Shown in pieces: positions 25,187-36,790 of a stretch of 64,000 nucleotides of DNA. Every line of letters starts with the position of its first letter. The first letter of the stretch is position 1. Origin of the DNA: Acanthaster planci (lineage: Eukaryota > Echinodermata > Asteroidea > Valvatida > Acanthasteridae); contig NW_019091363.1 in NCBI RefSeq assembly GCF_001949145.1, positions 2,700,902 through 2,764,901 of the forward strand, read 5' to 3'. The notes beneath the pieces are model-generated. The model made no database searches. It saw only the letters and a list, made by a program, of their open reading frames with translations, and was not told the DNA's origin. The translations under genes and the position numbers were made by a program.

Positions 25187-27989
25187 GAAGTGAGTATAAT
25201 TCTAAGCCTAAAAGCATATTTGGCATCAGTGTCGAAGTACACATGATTTTGATTAAAAATCCTAATGCCATGTGGATTTTTCACTTGTGACTGGTGCGTG
25301 GTAGTTTTGTATCAATGAAACAAATCTTTCAAATTCTGTGGGGAGTACTTTTATTAATGACTAGTGATTTGTGTGATAAAAAAGAAAGGACAACCTAATC
25401 ACATTCCTCATAGACTTGTGTGGGTACTAATCGTACTTCCTCTTTATCAGTTTTATTTATTTTTAAATGTGTTAAGCTGCAAAAAATATTTTGCCACTCT
25501 GCAAGACTGAAATAAGCAAGCCTGTTAGATTGAACACTTGGCCAAACATGGACCAGTCATTAACACAATAGCTTCCCACTTCTACCATATTGTCCTCCAT
25601 TCCCCAATGCCCGTCATTGCCTGTCTCAATTCCCCCAGATGGGCCGTGCTTGATTAGACCAACATGCTGTATAATCACAGCCGTTAACCACGCTCTGCAC
25701 GCGCGCATGCATGTACATGTAGATTGTACCTCGGGGTGCTCGTGGCCTGACCACCATGGATGAGTCATACAGGCCCTTGTTATCTATCCTCTACATCCAT
25801 TTTTTACCTCCATCTTAAAGAGCGTAACTGATCTGAGTGAAACCTGTTTGAATGCAGTATGCTTGGATCAAAGGAGCAGTTTTCTTTTTTTACCAGTCAT
25901 TATTAATCACGGTACTCCTCCCTAGAATTTGTTGAAGATTTCTTTCACTGATATGAAAATTTGACTAAGGTGGATGACTCATACCAATACCAATGTATTT
26001 GTAATCTAAGTGCAATATTTCAGTTGGATAGATTATTGTAGCAAAAGACACCTGTAACTATAAGAATCAAGCCTCAAATTTCTTTATGATTACTGGCAAT
26101 TTGAATATTTCAATTTAATTTGTTAGACTGTAAATGGATTGATTTTTCATATTTAACTTCAGGTAATATCATTTTATCTCTAATTTTCTTTTTAAGTGAA
26201 CAAAGAACATTTCTATGTGAAATTGTACAAAATAGGAACCAGATGATGAGTTCTTAAAAGCCAAGTTTGAGGCAACATAATGTACCTCATGACACACCTG
26301 TATTAGGTCATTGACAAGAGTGATCTTTTTGTGCAAAAAAAAATATAATTCTGAGAGACCTTAACATTGTTTAATCTGTATAGCCTTTGATAAATTGATT
26401 TGTTGCTGAGTTCTCCTTGATTTCTCCTTGGCTTTTAAAGATATGAAATTCTTTCAGATGCACATTAAGTTTGTCTTCAGTGTGAAAACTACATGCTGAC
26501 TTAATTTGTAAATTAAAAGGTACAGATGAAGACATGATCATCAAAAAGTTGAAGAGGTTATAAGAGGTAACAAGTTTAAGGAGACGTAGATGTCTTTTAA
26601 GAAGTACAGTACACATCACTAATGAATTTTCTCCCTCCTGCTCAACTGTCCTTGCGATGAAGTACCAGGCTGTCAGTCTCTCCACATTGCACTCATCAAC
26701 AGTGAATGCCGAGCATACGTCATTTATTCCAAAGCACTTTTGGCATTCCCCGAAGTTCGTCCTCATTAAATGCATGGTTCACTGCAATGGTTATATTCAC
26801 AGATTGAGATATTTTCGGTCATTCCAGGAATGATTGACGGCCACTTCATAGATTGAGCATAATGATTTATTCAGGGATGGATTATTATAAACAAAAAATA
26901 AAGGGTCTGTCCATGCACTCGAGTCATCCCAGTTGAAGTGATTGGTTTTCCACCAAAATCAAGTTATGGGCATAATCAAGTTGCACAATTGCAGGCTGAA
27001 TAAACTGATCTTGGGAAGTGTAAATGCTGAATGGCATGTGGCCATGGCAGTATCCATATCTGATGTCTAGAGCTACATGTACATGTCGGTGTAGTTTCTT
27101 GGCCAATGACAAATGTGTTGGCACGGTTACATGCTGACATCAGACCAAGCCCTTGCTGTGGCTGGAAGCCTGTTAGGGACACACCTTTTTCCTTGCCAAA
27201 TTAGTGGTCAAACCTGATCATTCATTCTGCTAGTTGTACTTGTTAAGGTTTTTCTGTCTAAAAACTGTGAACAAGAATTGTTTGAGGGTCATGAGTAGAT
27301 TGCCATTTTGTAAATTAATTTTAGCCTTAAGGTAATGACATTGAAGCAGACTATGCTTGGAGATTTTCTCTGTATGGAATATAGCACATTGAGTTTATCA
27401 TGGACTGAGATCAGCAAGTGTACTACCTGTATGCATGTACTTATGCATGTAATGCGATGTGAATATTTAGTCATCCTCTTTAATTGAAGGGCATGGTTTG
27501 TTTAGTTTCCTGTGTTTGTTTGTTTGTTGGGGTGTTGGGGTGTTTGTTTGTTTTTAATATGTGGCAGGATTGGATGAACATTTCTGTCTGTCAGCCAAAG
27601 AGAGTACATAGAGTGATACAAAGATTCGTTCCTGATTATGTATATGCTGTGGAGCATCTGAAGAGAAATTCATGCATGGATGAGCTGTGTAGGCAGCTGC
27701 AACATGCTGGCTACATCGATCTTACCTGAATAATTCCAGACTGGATGACCGATGTGATTAGCTGTGGCTCCAAGGCTAATCATCCCTCCATCTTAAGGAC
27801 ATACATGGCAGCTCTGACGTCAGTAATGCAAGAGTAGAGCACTTAGGGAAAGAGGAAAATGTGTGCTTGCAATAACAAGTAGGAGACGGGGGTATAAAAG
27901 AGGAAAGAGAAGATGGCTGTTGAGGTGAGAGGATGAGGTGCAAACATCTGCTCAGAGAAGGAAGAGGAGATGAGACGGAAGCAGAGAAG

Positions 27990-28530
27990 TGAAGTGAAAG
28001 AAGAGGAGAATAGGTTGAGGATGCAGGGATTTAGGCCCTTGAATTGGAGATTCACATACAGAGTTCCTGTAAACATGTGGGGGCCCTTCTGCATCTTTAC
28101 AGGATGCAGAAAAGGGATGTTAAAGAGAAGAATTGCTTGGGGGTGCAGGGCTATGTGGTAGGCTCTTGAATTTGTGATTCTTTTATTGTAAATGCAGTGG
28201 ATGTTAGACAGGTATATTTTGGGTTTTCCTGTACACTTGTGGAGCCCACCTGTATCTTTAGGGATCTTGGAAGGGGAGTTAAAGAGAATTGTTCGGAGAT
28301 GCAGCTGGACCTGGAAAAGGATCTGCCTTTGGGAGTAAATACAGTGGACATAATTCATGTTCATCCTCAATGCATAGTGACTTGTCAGAGCTCACCTGCA
28401 TCGTTAGAAATGGGTGAAATATAATACATGTACAAGCCACATAGACAGAATCATCTTGAATGTATTTATAGGAAGTGATTAAAACAACCCACCTGCATAC
28501 TATAGGGATGGAGGAAATAGGTGAAAGTCA
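27990..28530. repeat. Diverged tandem repeat, ~100-160 bp period
   Basis: Related blocks recur at about 28084, 28245, 28390 and 28488 (CTTCTGCATCTTTACAGGAT, CACCTGTATCTTTAGGGATC, CACCTGCATCGTTAGAAATG, CACCTGCATACTATAGGGAT). GTTAAAGAGAA plus GATGCAG-like blocks recur at about 28000, 28120 and 28275. The minus strand stays open across it for 175 codons (27843-28370), with the internal repetition visible in the translation (IHCIYNKR versus VHCIYSQR). A decayed satellite is the simplest reading. Confidence 0.6.
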
Positions 28531-29762
28531 CTATTGATGAGTCAATTTACGTGAAGGCAGCTGTTTGGAAAAGTAATTTGTGTTTGAGAGCTTTGGAGTT
28601 TGGAAATTGAGCTGTTAATTTGGAAGAAGCCAAGTGGATTAGTTCTTTTGAGTATCACTTTGTGATTGTCTCTGAATTGAGTATTCATAATCCTTCACTG
28701 TATATATCAAATCCTGTCAGTAACATGAACACCTTTTCATTTCAATCACAGCATTTCATCCTGCTGTGGTGATAGATTTCCCCTCCCAAGAAGCCACTGC
28801 CTCGCCATCCCTTCATGAAACCAATATCTCTGTGCTGTCACCCAAGCCACATTCAGTCACATTGTGTGGTTGCTAATGGGTGAAATGAGCTGCTTTCCTG
28901 CCACTGTCTGTGTGAAATTAATTTATTCATTGCAAGCACACTGCGGGTCTCAGGTGGATTGATTTGACTGATGTGCTGCCACAAACAACTCCGCCACCCC
29001 CAAAGAAATTTGATTTGGAATGCAGAATCGTTACTTTTTGTGGTTGTGTTGTGTTCTGGTCAACCATGAAGCAATCTGTCACAGTGGAAATTTAATCCTT
29101 CCTATTCTGTCCTCAAACAATAATGCTTTTACAATAGTGAATGAGTCACCTTGGCATTCACCACACAAAACGTTTAATCGATTGATCAAATTTCACCCTC
29201 GGTGAAGACTCTGATTGCATCAGAACGTGGCTTCTTAACTTCTCATACATGTTGGTGGATGAACTGAGTTTCAGCATTATAGATGTTAGCACTTATAATT
29301 ACAGTACACATTTATGATAAATACTCTAAGGGCATAACATTTGAGCTCAACTGAGTTGATAAAAACCCACCTTTTCAAGATTTTTTACAGTGAATTTGGA
29401 GAAATGCCAAAATCTCCATCAGAACATGGTGTAGTTTTTCAAAAGTGTGTAACTTTCACTGTGCGATGTTTTTATCAGCATTCACAGTTTGAATTCATCA
29501 TGACTGTGTATAGAAAGCAGCTTGACTTGAGTTTGTACAGAATCTTTCTTTTAAACTCAAAAGTCTGCAATTGTGCCATGCTGGATTACACGTGTTATGC
29601 CAACATATCAGTCCTGAATATAAATTTTTGGTCTGAATGCAAGATCAATCAGTCTGACTTTGCAAAGAATAATGTTTATCTGATGTAAGATTTCTGCATG
29701 TTTAGAAACATCATGAGGTTTTGCTTATTTGCTTCAAAGAGATGTCTTTTTGTCTTTTCTAG
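28531..29762. other. 5' flank or 5' intron of the TRIM2/3-like gene
   Basis: No coding exon is seen. The coding exon that follows is preceded by a splice acceptor, so this DNA is likely to be an intron separating an upstream noncoding exon, which I could not locate. Confidence 0.45.
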
Positions 29763-30320
29763 ACCCTTGACATCATGTTACCATTGTGATACAGCAATTT
29801 CACTGTCCCTGTCGCTATGGCCGCGACACAGAGTCCAGTTGTCAAGCAAATCGACAAGCAGTTCCTGGTTTGTGGCATCTGCCTAGAGCGGTACCACACC
29901 CCCAAGGTCTTACCCTGCCTCCACACCTTCTGCCAGAAGTGCCTGCAGAACTACGTGCCCGCCGAGTCCTTGACCCTCTCCTGTCCGATCTGCCGGCAGC
30001 AGTCCATCCTTCCCATCGAGGGCGTGACCGGCCTGCAGAACAACTTCTTCATCACCAACCTGATGGAGGTGTTGGAAGGGCCGGACAGCAGCAGCGGGGA
30101 CGAGGGGGCCAGTGGGGGAGACCAGCCCTACCACGTTGTGCCTTCTTGTTCCAGTCACGAGGGGGAGCCCTTGGATTATTACTGCGATGACTGTGAGACT
30201 GCAGTGTGTGGAGAGTGTACTATGTCAGAGCACGTAGACCATCCTACGGTACTCCTTAGTGACATCATCGATGAACATAAAGAGGTGCTGAGGAATATAC
30301 TAGACAAGGCAAAACACCAG
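29763..30320 (+). CDS. TRIM2/3: TRIM2/3-like exon: 5'UTR end, RING and B-box
   Basis: Acceptor tgtcttttctag at 29762 opens 54 bases of leader, then ATG at 29817. The 168 codons hold both zinc modules and the start of the coiled coil, to donor CACCAG|GTAAAA. GC content rises sharply here compared with flanking DNA. A leader splice site implies at least one upstream noncoding exon. Confidence 0.9.
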
Positions 30321-33300
30321 GTAAAAAAGTTCTGAAATGTTTGCAGACCTGCCAATTTCTAGTGGCAGCCAAATGAACTTTGTAGAAGCTTTGAAGGGGT
30401 AAATATTCTATTTTGGAAATCAGATTTGCACACAAGATCCTTCAAAATCTCGTAGTTACGACTTTAAATCATGAGATTTGGAGTTTAGAGAATTTGCCCG
30501 GTTCTTTCACCATAAAAGTCCAAATAGTAATTCAGTGGTTGAACATATACATGTATGAAACTGGTTAAACGAAAACTTAATTCTTAGTCACACCATTTCA
30601 GAAAGTTTATCCCAATGAAAAATTCTGTCATTTTCAACAAGCTGTAATTTGGTTCAGTCCTTGCTGCGGTTTTATATTTCATGACAACAAAATACCATCA
30701 ATTTCTGGATTGTTTATTTATGACTCAATCATTTTGGGTTTTTCCTGTGAAATTGGTACATGAAATGCATGCTTTGGACACACCCAAATTTAAATTGTTT
30801 TCTTTCTTGATATGTAAACAATGTGTGTCCAGATTCCACGCCTGCAGGATGCCATTGAGCAAGTAACAGTCATCAATGGGAGTCTAGAAGAGAAGAAGAC
30901 AAAGGCCGAGACAGAGATCCTTACCTCGTTCGACACCCTGGAGCGAAGCATCCGCAACAGAAAAGAGACGCTGATTAAGGAGCTAAAATCTACCCATGAA
31001 TCCAAGCAGGAGGTACTTCACAAGCAGCAGGAGGTCCTAGAGCAAGAGTTGCTCAGTATTGAGCATAACTGCGACTTCACTGAGCAGGCGCTCAGGAGCG
31101 GGAATGAGATGCAGATCCTGCTGGTCCGCAAGCAGATGGGCCAGCGGCTGCGCGAGCTGACGGAACAATGCACCCAGCTCCAGCCGCAGGAAAATGACTT
31201 CATCAGCTTCATTGGCTGCATGGGGGATATGGAGAAGACCTTGTCAAACCTGGGCATGGTACGCAGCAACAGTGCCGTTGCTCATGAGACGGTGGCAGTC
31301 GGGGAGGGGTTGAAGCGGGCCTTCTGTGGGGAGCAGATGGTGGTTACCATCACCACCAAGAACTACAGAGGAGAGCTAGTGACAACCGGAGAAGCTGAGG
31401 TAACAGCTGAGCTGCATTCTGGAGATGGAGAGGTTCATGATGCACGTGTCATCGATAACAAAAATGGTACTTACGATGTTCTGTATATGATCCCAAGAGA
31501 AGGATCCCATCAACTGAGCATTAAGCTGTTTGGACGAAATATAAGAGGGAGTCCCTTTAAGTTACGTGTAATGCGCGAGAGCAGTTCTTCCAGTCCCAAG
31601 TCACCAACCAGCAAGATCCCGCGGAGTAATGTCAAACAGCGTGCTATGAGGAGACCACAGAGTGCCGCCGGATCACTCAGAGTCTACCGTAAAACCAACC
31701 CCATTGAGGATGATCTGGTGCTGATCATTGGCCAACGAGGGCGCAACAAGGGGGAGTTTACCAACCCTCAGGGCGTGGCCAGCACCGCTGCCAATGGTGG
31801 GCGGATTGTGGTTGCCGATAGCAATAACCAGTGCGTGCAGGTCTTCACCAATGGCGGAGACTGCAAGCACAAGTTTGGCATTCGTGGGCGGAGTAATGGA
31901 CAGATGCAGCGACCCACGGGTGTTGCCGTTACAGTCATCGGTAATTATGTTGTTGCCGACTATGACAACAAATGGATCAACATCTTTGGACCTGATGGCA
32001 AATTCATCAACAAGATCGGAACGGGAAAGCTGATTGGTCCAAAGGGGGTCTGTGTGGATAGTAACAACAACATCATCGTTGTGGACAACAAATCCAGCTC
32101 CATCCTAATCTTCACGTCCAATGGCAAGCTCCTCAACAAGTTCGGCTCACGGGGTGCCGAGGACCAACAGCTCTGTGGGCCGCACTTTGTCGCCGTCAAC
32201 AACAACAACCAGATTGTTGTCTCAGACTTCCACAACCACTGCATCAAGGTGAGTCCATTTCAATCTGGAACAGTTCATCTGCAAGAAAATGAGGGAGTAT
32301 CTTCCAGTGCAGACCATTCCTGATGCATTGGATGTTCCTTTAAGGTGCATTTCGAAATAATAAGAATATGTCATGGGAAGAAAGCTGAGTTGTAATCATA
32401 ATTAATTAATTTGATTAATGAAACCAGGCATTCCTTCCAAGTGCCCTGGACACTCTAGTTCATTATCCAGCAGAAACATACAAAGGGGAGACAGTGAGAA
32501 AAAATGACAGTTTCAGAGATTGAAGGAAAGGGTATAACTCAGACAGTCAAGTAGGAACTGATAACCCAATCCACAGGCTAGCATTGGTGGGATATGAACC
32601 CAGGGTCTAGAGGTGGCAGGTGGGGAAAGAACCACTACGACAACCTGGCTCCAGGTGGATCATTCAAAATGTTTTGATATTTGAAATGTGCCTGAAAAAA
32701 ATATGTTACATGTAAATATATATGAGCTGAATTAACTAGTCAGGTTAGAGCTCATCAAGTAGCCCGATTCCTATTTTCTCCCCTTTTAGCCCAGCTCCTA
32801 CCAGCCCTTTGACTGATGGTACCTTTGCACATTTCATTTCCTTTACCCCCAGGTGTTTGAGCAAGACGGTCAGCTGGTGAGCATGTTTGGGTCCAGGGGT
32901 GAGGGTAATGGGCAGTTCAATGCTCCTACAGGGGTTGCAGTGGATCTCATTGGTAACATCATCGTAGCTGACTGGGGCAACAGCAGAATCCAGGTAATAT
33001 GTGTCTCTGTCAAAGAAACGTACCTTGTAATATTTTTTCTTGAAGTATACTGAGAACCTCCGTACTGTGAGTAACGCAAACAAACCCGGTTTTGATATGC
33101 GCGTCATGCACAAATATCCCCTCACCTGAGAACAACAAAAAAGGCTAAGCTCATGACTGCTTGGTTTCCACCTCCATCATTATTTGAAGTAAGAACAATG
33201 TAGAAACAGGTAACAGTCTACCCTTTCCCCTGGTATGTGCACACTTCGGGAGTTTTTGTTTCACACAGATGAGGATCCCAATCAGTGATCCAACACTGGT

Positions 33301-33985
33301 TCACTGATACAGAACCCACTAATGGATGGGTTATTTAAATCTGAAATCCATAATTCACAGTATGGTGTTAAATTAGAAGGATTTACAGTTTCCAAAAACA
33401 TTAAGAAATGCTATTCATAATTATTGTTGCCAGATATCAAGGCACCTTCTTTTGCAGACCTCCTTCACTGTCAATGAAGCAGACTTTTAATTAGTGTTTG
33501 TGCATATTCAAATGGCAAAAAAACATCTTGATTATACTGTTCCTGAAGGCTACCATCTAGGAATCCTAAAGCTCTTTGTGCTTCTCTTCAGGAAACCAAT
33601 GCAAAACTCTCCCAAGAAACATTTTTTTTAAATTCTACACCAGGCTTTACTGTCAGCTGGAAAGGGCTAACAGGGCAAATGTTGGTTACAAGTCCTTTTC
33701 TCAAGGGAGTATTCCACAAGACAAGCATGTTCCAAGGTTTTTAAAATCCCCGGCTATTAGTATTGTCACCTTTTCACAACCTCTTTGTCTTTTTTCCTTC
33801 TGTGATTCCTCTTTTCCTACCCATATCCCAAGGTCTTTGATCACACCGGCTCTTTCCTCTCCTACGTCAACACCACTGGTGATCCACTCTACGGTCCCCA
33901 AGACCTAGCCGTGACCAGTGACGGCTACGTAGCGGTAGCCGACTCCGGTAACCACTGCGTTAAGGTATACAAGTACTTGCAGTAG
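29817..33985 (+). CDS. TRIM2/3: TRIM2/TRIM3-like RING, B-box, coiled-coil, filamin, NHL E3 ubiquitin ligase
   Basis: Four coding exons (29817-30320, 30833-32248, 32853-32993, 33833-33985), all joined in phase 0 at GT-AG introns, give 737 residues, close to the 740-770 of vertebrate TRIM2 and TRIM3. Domains in order: C3HC4 RING with C19, C22, C34, H36, C39, C42, C56, C59; a linker; B-box2 with C111, H114, C123, C126, C131, C134, H139, H142; a coiled coil about 150-300; a filamin/ABP280 repeat about 330-415; a basic Ser-rich linker; and six NHL repeats about 461-737, ending [10 protein letters not shown]. The C-terminal KVYKYLQ-type ending is typical of TRIM2/3. Such proteins are cytoplasmic E3 ligases (C-VII TRIM class) that bind cargo or RNA through the NHL propeller. 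All zinc ligands are present, so catalysis should be intact. Start chosen: the first ATG after the acceptor, 8 codons before the RING. Confidence 0.95.
30833..32248 (+). CDS. TRIM2/3: TRIM2/3-like exon: coiled coil, filamin repeat, NHL 1-4
   Basis: A large 472-codon exon with acceptor atgtgtgtccag and donor ATCAAG|GTGAGT. It carries the coiled coil ([11 protein letters not shown] onward), the filamin fold, with its closing [13 protein letters not shown] strand, and four NHL blades, recognisable by repeats such as [15 protein letters not shown] and [14 protein letters not shown]. Confidence 0.95.
32470..32660 (-). repeat. tRNA-derived SINE, minus strand, in a TRIM2/3 intron
   Basis: On the minus strand, GGTTGTCGTAGTGGTTC (A-box region) is followed about 40 bases later by GGGTTCATATCCCACC (B box GGTTCATATCC). 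A tRNA-unrelated body follows (GGTTATCAGTTCCTACTTG). This A-box/B-box layout is the classic tRNA-derived SINE head. The 3' end is not clear. Confidence 0.6.
32853..32993 (+). CDS. TRIM2/3: TRIM2/3-like exon: one NHL blade
   Basis: 141 bases, 47 codons, phase 0 at both ends, between acceptor ctttacccccag and donor ATCCAG|GTAATA. It encodes [20 protein letters not shown] through [12 protein letters not shown], corresponding to a single propeller repeat unit. Confidence 0.95.
33248..33330 (-). mobile_element. Inverted-repeat MITE, family A copy 2 (degraded)
   Basis: It lies in the last intron of the TRIM2/3-like gene. It shares TTTTTGTTTCA, GGATCCCAATCAGTGATCC, then a TGGTTCACTGA block and AGAACCCAC with the element at 16953-17095. 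The far terminal repeat is not recognisable, so this copy is truncated or decayed. Confidence 0.65.
33833..33985 (+). CDS. TRIM2/3: TRIM2/3-like terminal exon: last NHL blade
   Basis: Acceptor ctacccatatcccaag, then 50 codons ([20 protein letters not shown] to [10 protein letters not shown]) and TAG at 33983-33985. The final strand closes the six-bladed propeller. Confidence 0.95.
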   Translation, partial: VFDHTGSFLSYVNTTGDPLYGPQDLAVTSDGYVAVADSGNHCVKVYKYLQ

Positions 33986-35609
33986 AAGGTGCGCGAGTGT
34001 CCCTATGTTCCATGCAGAGGGCTGCTGGATATGCTGTGTTGTGGGAGCCCCATTAGAAGTGGGACATGGCAGACGTAGACACAAAGAGCTGGTTATGATA
34101 CCCTGGTCGGCCCCACATTGAGGAAACAATTTCTTTAGTTAGATAATTTGGGACCGAGCTGCGGAGACAAGAATATGTCCCCACAACAAATGTGTCCCTC
34201 AAGAAACTGTCGTTCACTTTGTGTGTACCGGTAGTCCCCATAACTACAGGGCGAGTACAAGTAATTATGCTCCTTTGTAATGCACTCCCAACTGATGCAA
34301 GTTGGTTGCTTTGCCCTTTCTGGCTAAGTTGTGCTGTTCACCCTCAGATCCTGCACCCAGGATACTCCAAGCAATGGAGAAAAACTGTAAGATGTTGAAT
34401 TCAACTGCAGGAAAAGTATGGCGTGTACGTAGCACTGAAAGGATTCGCATGCATTCTACCTGCAAAGAGAGTAATGATGGATGTGATATTTCCAATGGAA
34501 AGAAATATGGCATTGAAAAGACAACAACCACTCTCTGTAATTCACTGAGAGTAAGACTTTTCTAGTAATCAGTTGAAATTGACAAATTAGTTAATTTTTG
34601 GACTATAAAAAGGGGTTTTGAGGGATGACTGCATTTACGCAGTGAGTGTTTTGCTGCTTTTAAAATAATCACAGTGTTGTGATTAATGCTTTGTGATCTA
34701 AAATATATCTAACAAGTGCACTCTGGTGCTTATTGACTTTGTTACTAAAATTTACTACAAAATTGGCTGCAGATTGGAAGTATGCGCATTGTTTGCCAGA
34801 AAGGTGTAAAGTTCAAGTTTTTCACTGATGAGGCCAAAAGCTAGAATGTTTATGAACTTTGCAGAAAATGAGTGCAAGTAGGACTAACATAGCCAGCTCA
34901 TTGTGAACTTGTGAAGAAAAATGTAGCAAAATCAAAGGTTTAGATTGCTGTTGTTTTGACAGCATAATGCATCATTGTATATTTACACTGTATGCAGATG
35001 ATATGCAAATGACATGTTACAATTTATGAAAACTTCATGAATTTAATCCAATATAGAAATCAACATACATACCAAAAATATAAAAAGAACCAAAATAGTT
35101 CACACATTTGGGATGGGACTTTCCTTTTTATGCACCCTTTTTATTTGAGACAGATTCTGTGTCAAGCTTTGCTTGCATATAATTTTTGTACAACATGTAA
35201 ATTTCCTTTCAGAACTTCGTACAGTTCTTTGCTTGCTGGAGTTATTTTGTACTTTTTTGGTTCAAAAATTTCAGTCTTGTATATTTATTTGTAATATAAA
35301 AAGGTGTAATATATATATCTATATTTCTTTTGGCTGTGACCGGGATGTAAATACATTTGTGTGTGTACAGTTATGGTGACATAGTTGTTTATGCCCTTTA
35401 TTTTTTATTTATTTTGTTTTCTTTGTTATTTTGAAAGTATTTTTCCAGTTGCAATTCCTCATGTATCTCATTCATACAATTTCCTGCAGTCCAGTTTGTG
35501 TTTTTGATTTGGTAACAGAGTACTGAACATATTTCCAAAAGCTAATGCAACTTGCCAGTCTTTTTGAGGAGAGTTTATTGTTGCATGCATTGTGTTACCT
35601 TGGGATTAA

Positions 35610-35834
35610 GGGCAGATCCAGACCTAATTACTGGGGGGGGGCACTTTTTTCTCAAGGGAGCTTAAAAATTGGTGAATTTTTTATTTGTAATCCATTATGG
35701 GCCTTAGGGATGAGGCTAAATTTAGAAGCTTTTTTACACATATTTGGAAGGAAAGAAAATGAAATAGTCTCAAATATTGTCTTTCACTATTTCAGTGGTG
35801 GCATGACTCCTTGAACCCCCCCCCCATCTGCCCC
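35610..35834. mobile_element. Probable hAT-like MITE with G/C-run ends (~225 bp)
   Basis: The left GGGCAGATCCAGACC with a following G9 run opposes a C-run and the right end CATCTGCCCC, giving an inverted GGGCAGATS core. No clear target duplication is seen, so the exact ends are uncertain. Confidence 0.5.
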
Positions 35835-36379
35835 AGCTTGAAAACCATTTTCAAGAGGAGCTAACTGCATGCTTATCATATCTTCTGCATCAAAACCATA
35901 TTTTCAAGTTCACCCAATAGTATATTGACAAGGAGAATGCAGTGTGAATACATACATCGGTTTCAGGGCAAATACTAGTATTAAAAAAAAGCATGATGAC
36001 ATCCACGACCCAAAGCCAAATTAGCATCATTAACTTGATTGGCATAGTTTGCGAAATTGTACTTGAGTGGTGTCATTCGTGTCCCAGTTTGCCAGGGGGA
36101 GATTTAGCTGTATTCTAATGAACTTTTAAGTCAACAAACGAATGTAACTTGATTATGCTCCAGACAGTGTATTTCAAGGTTTTCCTTGCCCCGGCTATTC
36201 CAGAGTATATAATTTTCATGGGTTGTTTGTCGAAGTGCACAGTTGTCAGGCAAATGACTGGGGTCAGAAAAGAGTCATTGCACAATTCCCTCATCATAAA
36301 GTCTTCTCATCTTTGCATGGATCCTGGCTAAAACGAATGTTACTGCTGGAATGCATTTGACACTGCATGTGCATGTTAA

Positions 36380-36563
36380 TGGGTGCGTTCGCGCGGTTTC
36401 TCCTTTTAACACGAGTAGGATGGGTGCGCATTACACTCGGGTACAGGAGTATACTCCCCCTCTAGCGAGAGTATACTCTCGTTGACCCTCCGATCGTACT
36501 TCAGCCGTTCGAGCGCTCTGGAGTATACTCGTATTAAAGCGAGTAGCTCGCTCGAACGCACCC
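36380..36563. mobile_element. TTAA-flanked MITE with repeated GAGTATACTC palindromes
   Basis: The left GGGTGCGTTCGCGCG and the reverse complement of the right end, GGGTGCGTTCGAGCG, form terminal inverted repeats. TTAA flanks both sides (36376-36379 with one T between, and 36564-36567), consistent with a piggyBac-type or other TTAA-specific element. The interior has three copies of the self-complementary GAGTATACTC, so the whole unit folds on itself. It is GC-richer than its surroundings. Confidence 0.75.
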
Positions 36564-36790
36564 TTAAGTTTCACCTGCTCCCTTTAATTTGCAGTTGTGT
36601 TGGTGATTTTCTCATTCCAAATTGTGGACATAGTCAAGACAACATTCAAGACAAACATTTGTAAAGATGTATTTTGTGAGTAATCATGCCGTTGTGCCAA
36701 ATATGCTAAAATATTCAAACATTCTGGTTGTAAAAAGTTTCTAAAAAAATGTACAATGGTGTAAAATAAAATGAAGATTTATTTGAAATG

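Larger units (their letters stand above)
19997..27840. other. Gene-poor intergenic DNA
   Basis: No coding exon is supported on either strand. The longest frame (26371-26775, minus) has no splice or family support. It holds a perfect 24-bp palindrome (21029-21052), a short G-rich inverted-repeat element (25115-25186) and dispersed TACATGTA motifs. Confidence 0.6.
33986..36790 (+). other. Probable long 3'UTR of the TRIM2/3-like gene
   Basis: No coding frame follows. AATAAA at 36765-36770, followed by T-rich sequence, is a good poly(A) site candidate and would give a 2.8 kb UTR, as is common for this gene family. The stretch contains two inverted-repeat elements (35610-35834 and 36380-36563). 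Earlier poly(A) use cannot be excluded. Confidence 0.4.

Noticed and set aside
26371-26775. 134-codon minus-strand frame
   Set aside because: No domain or acceptor/donor support, and composition is that of the AT-rich background.
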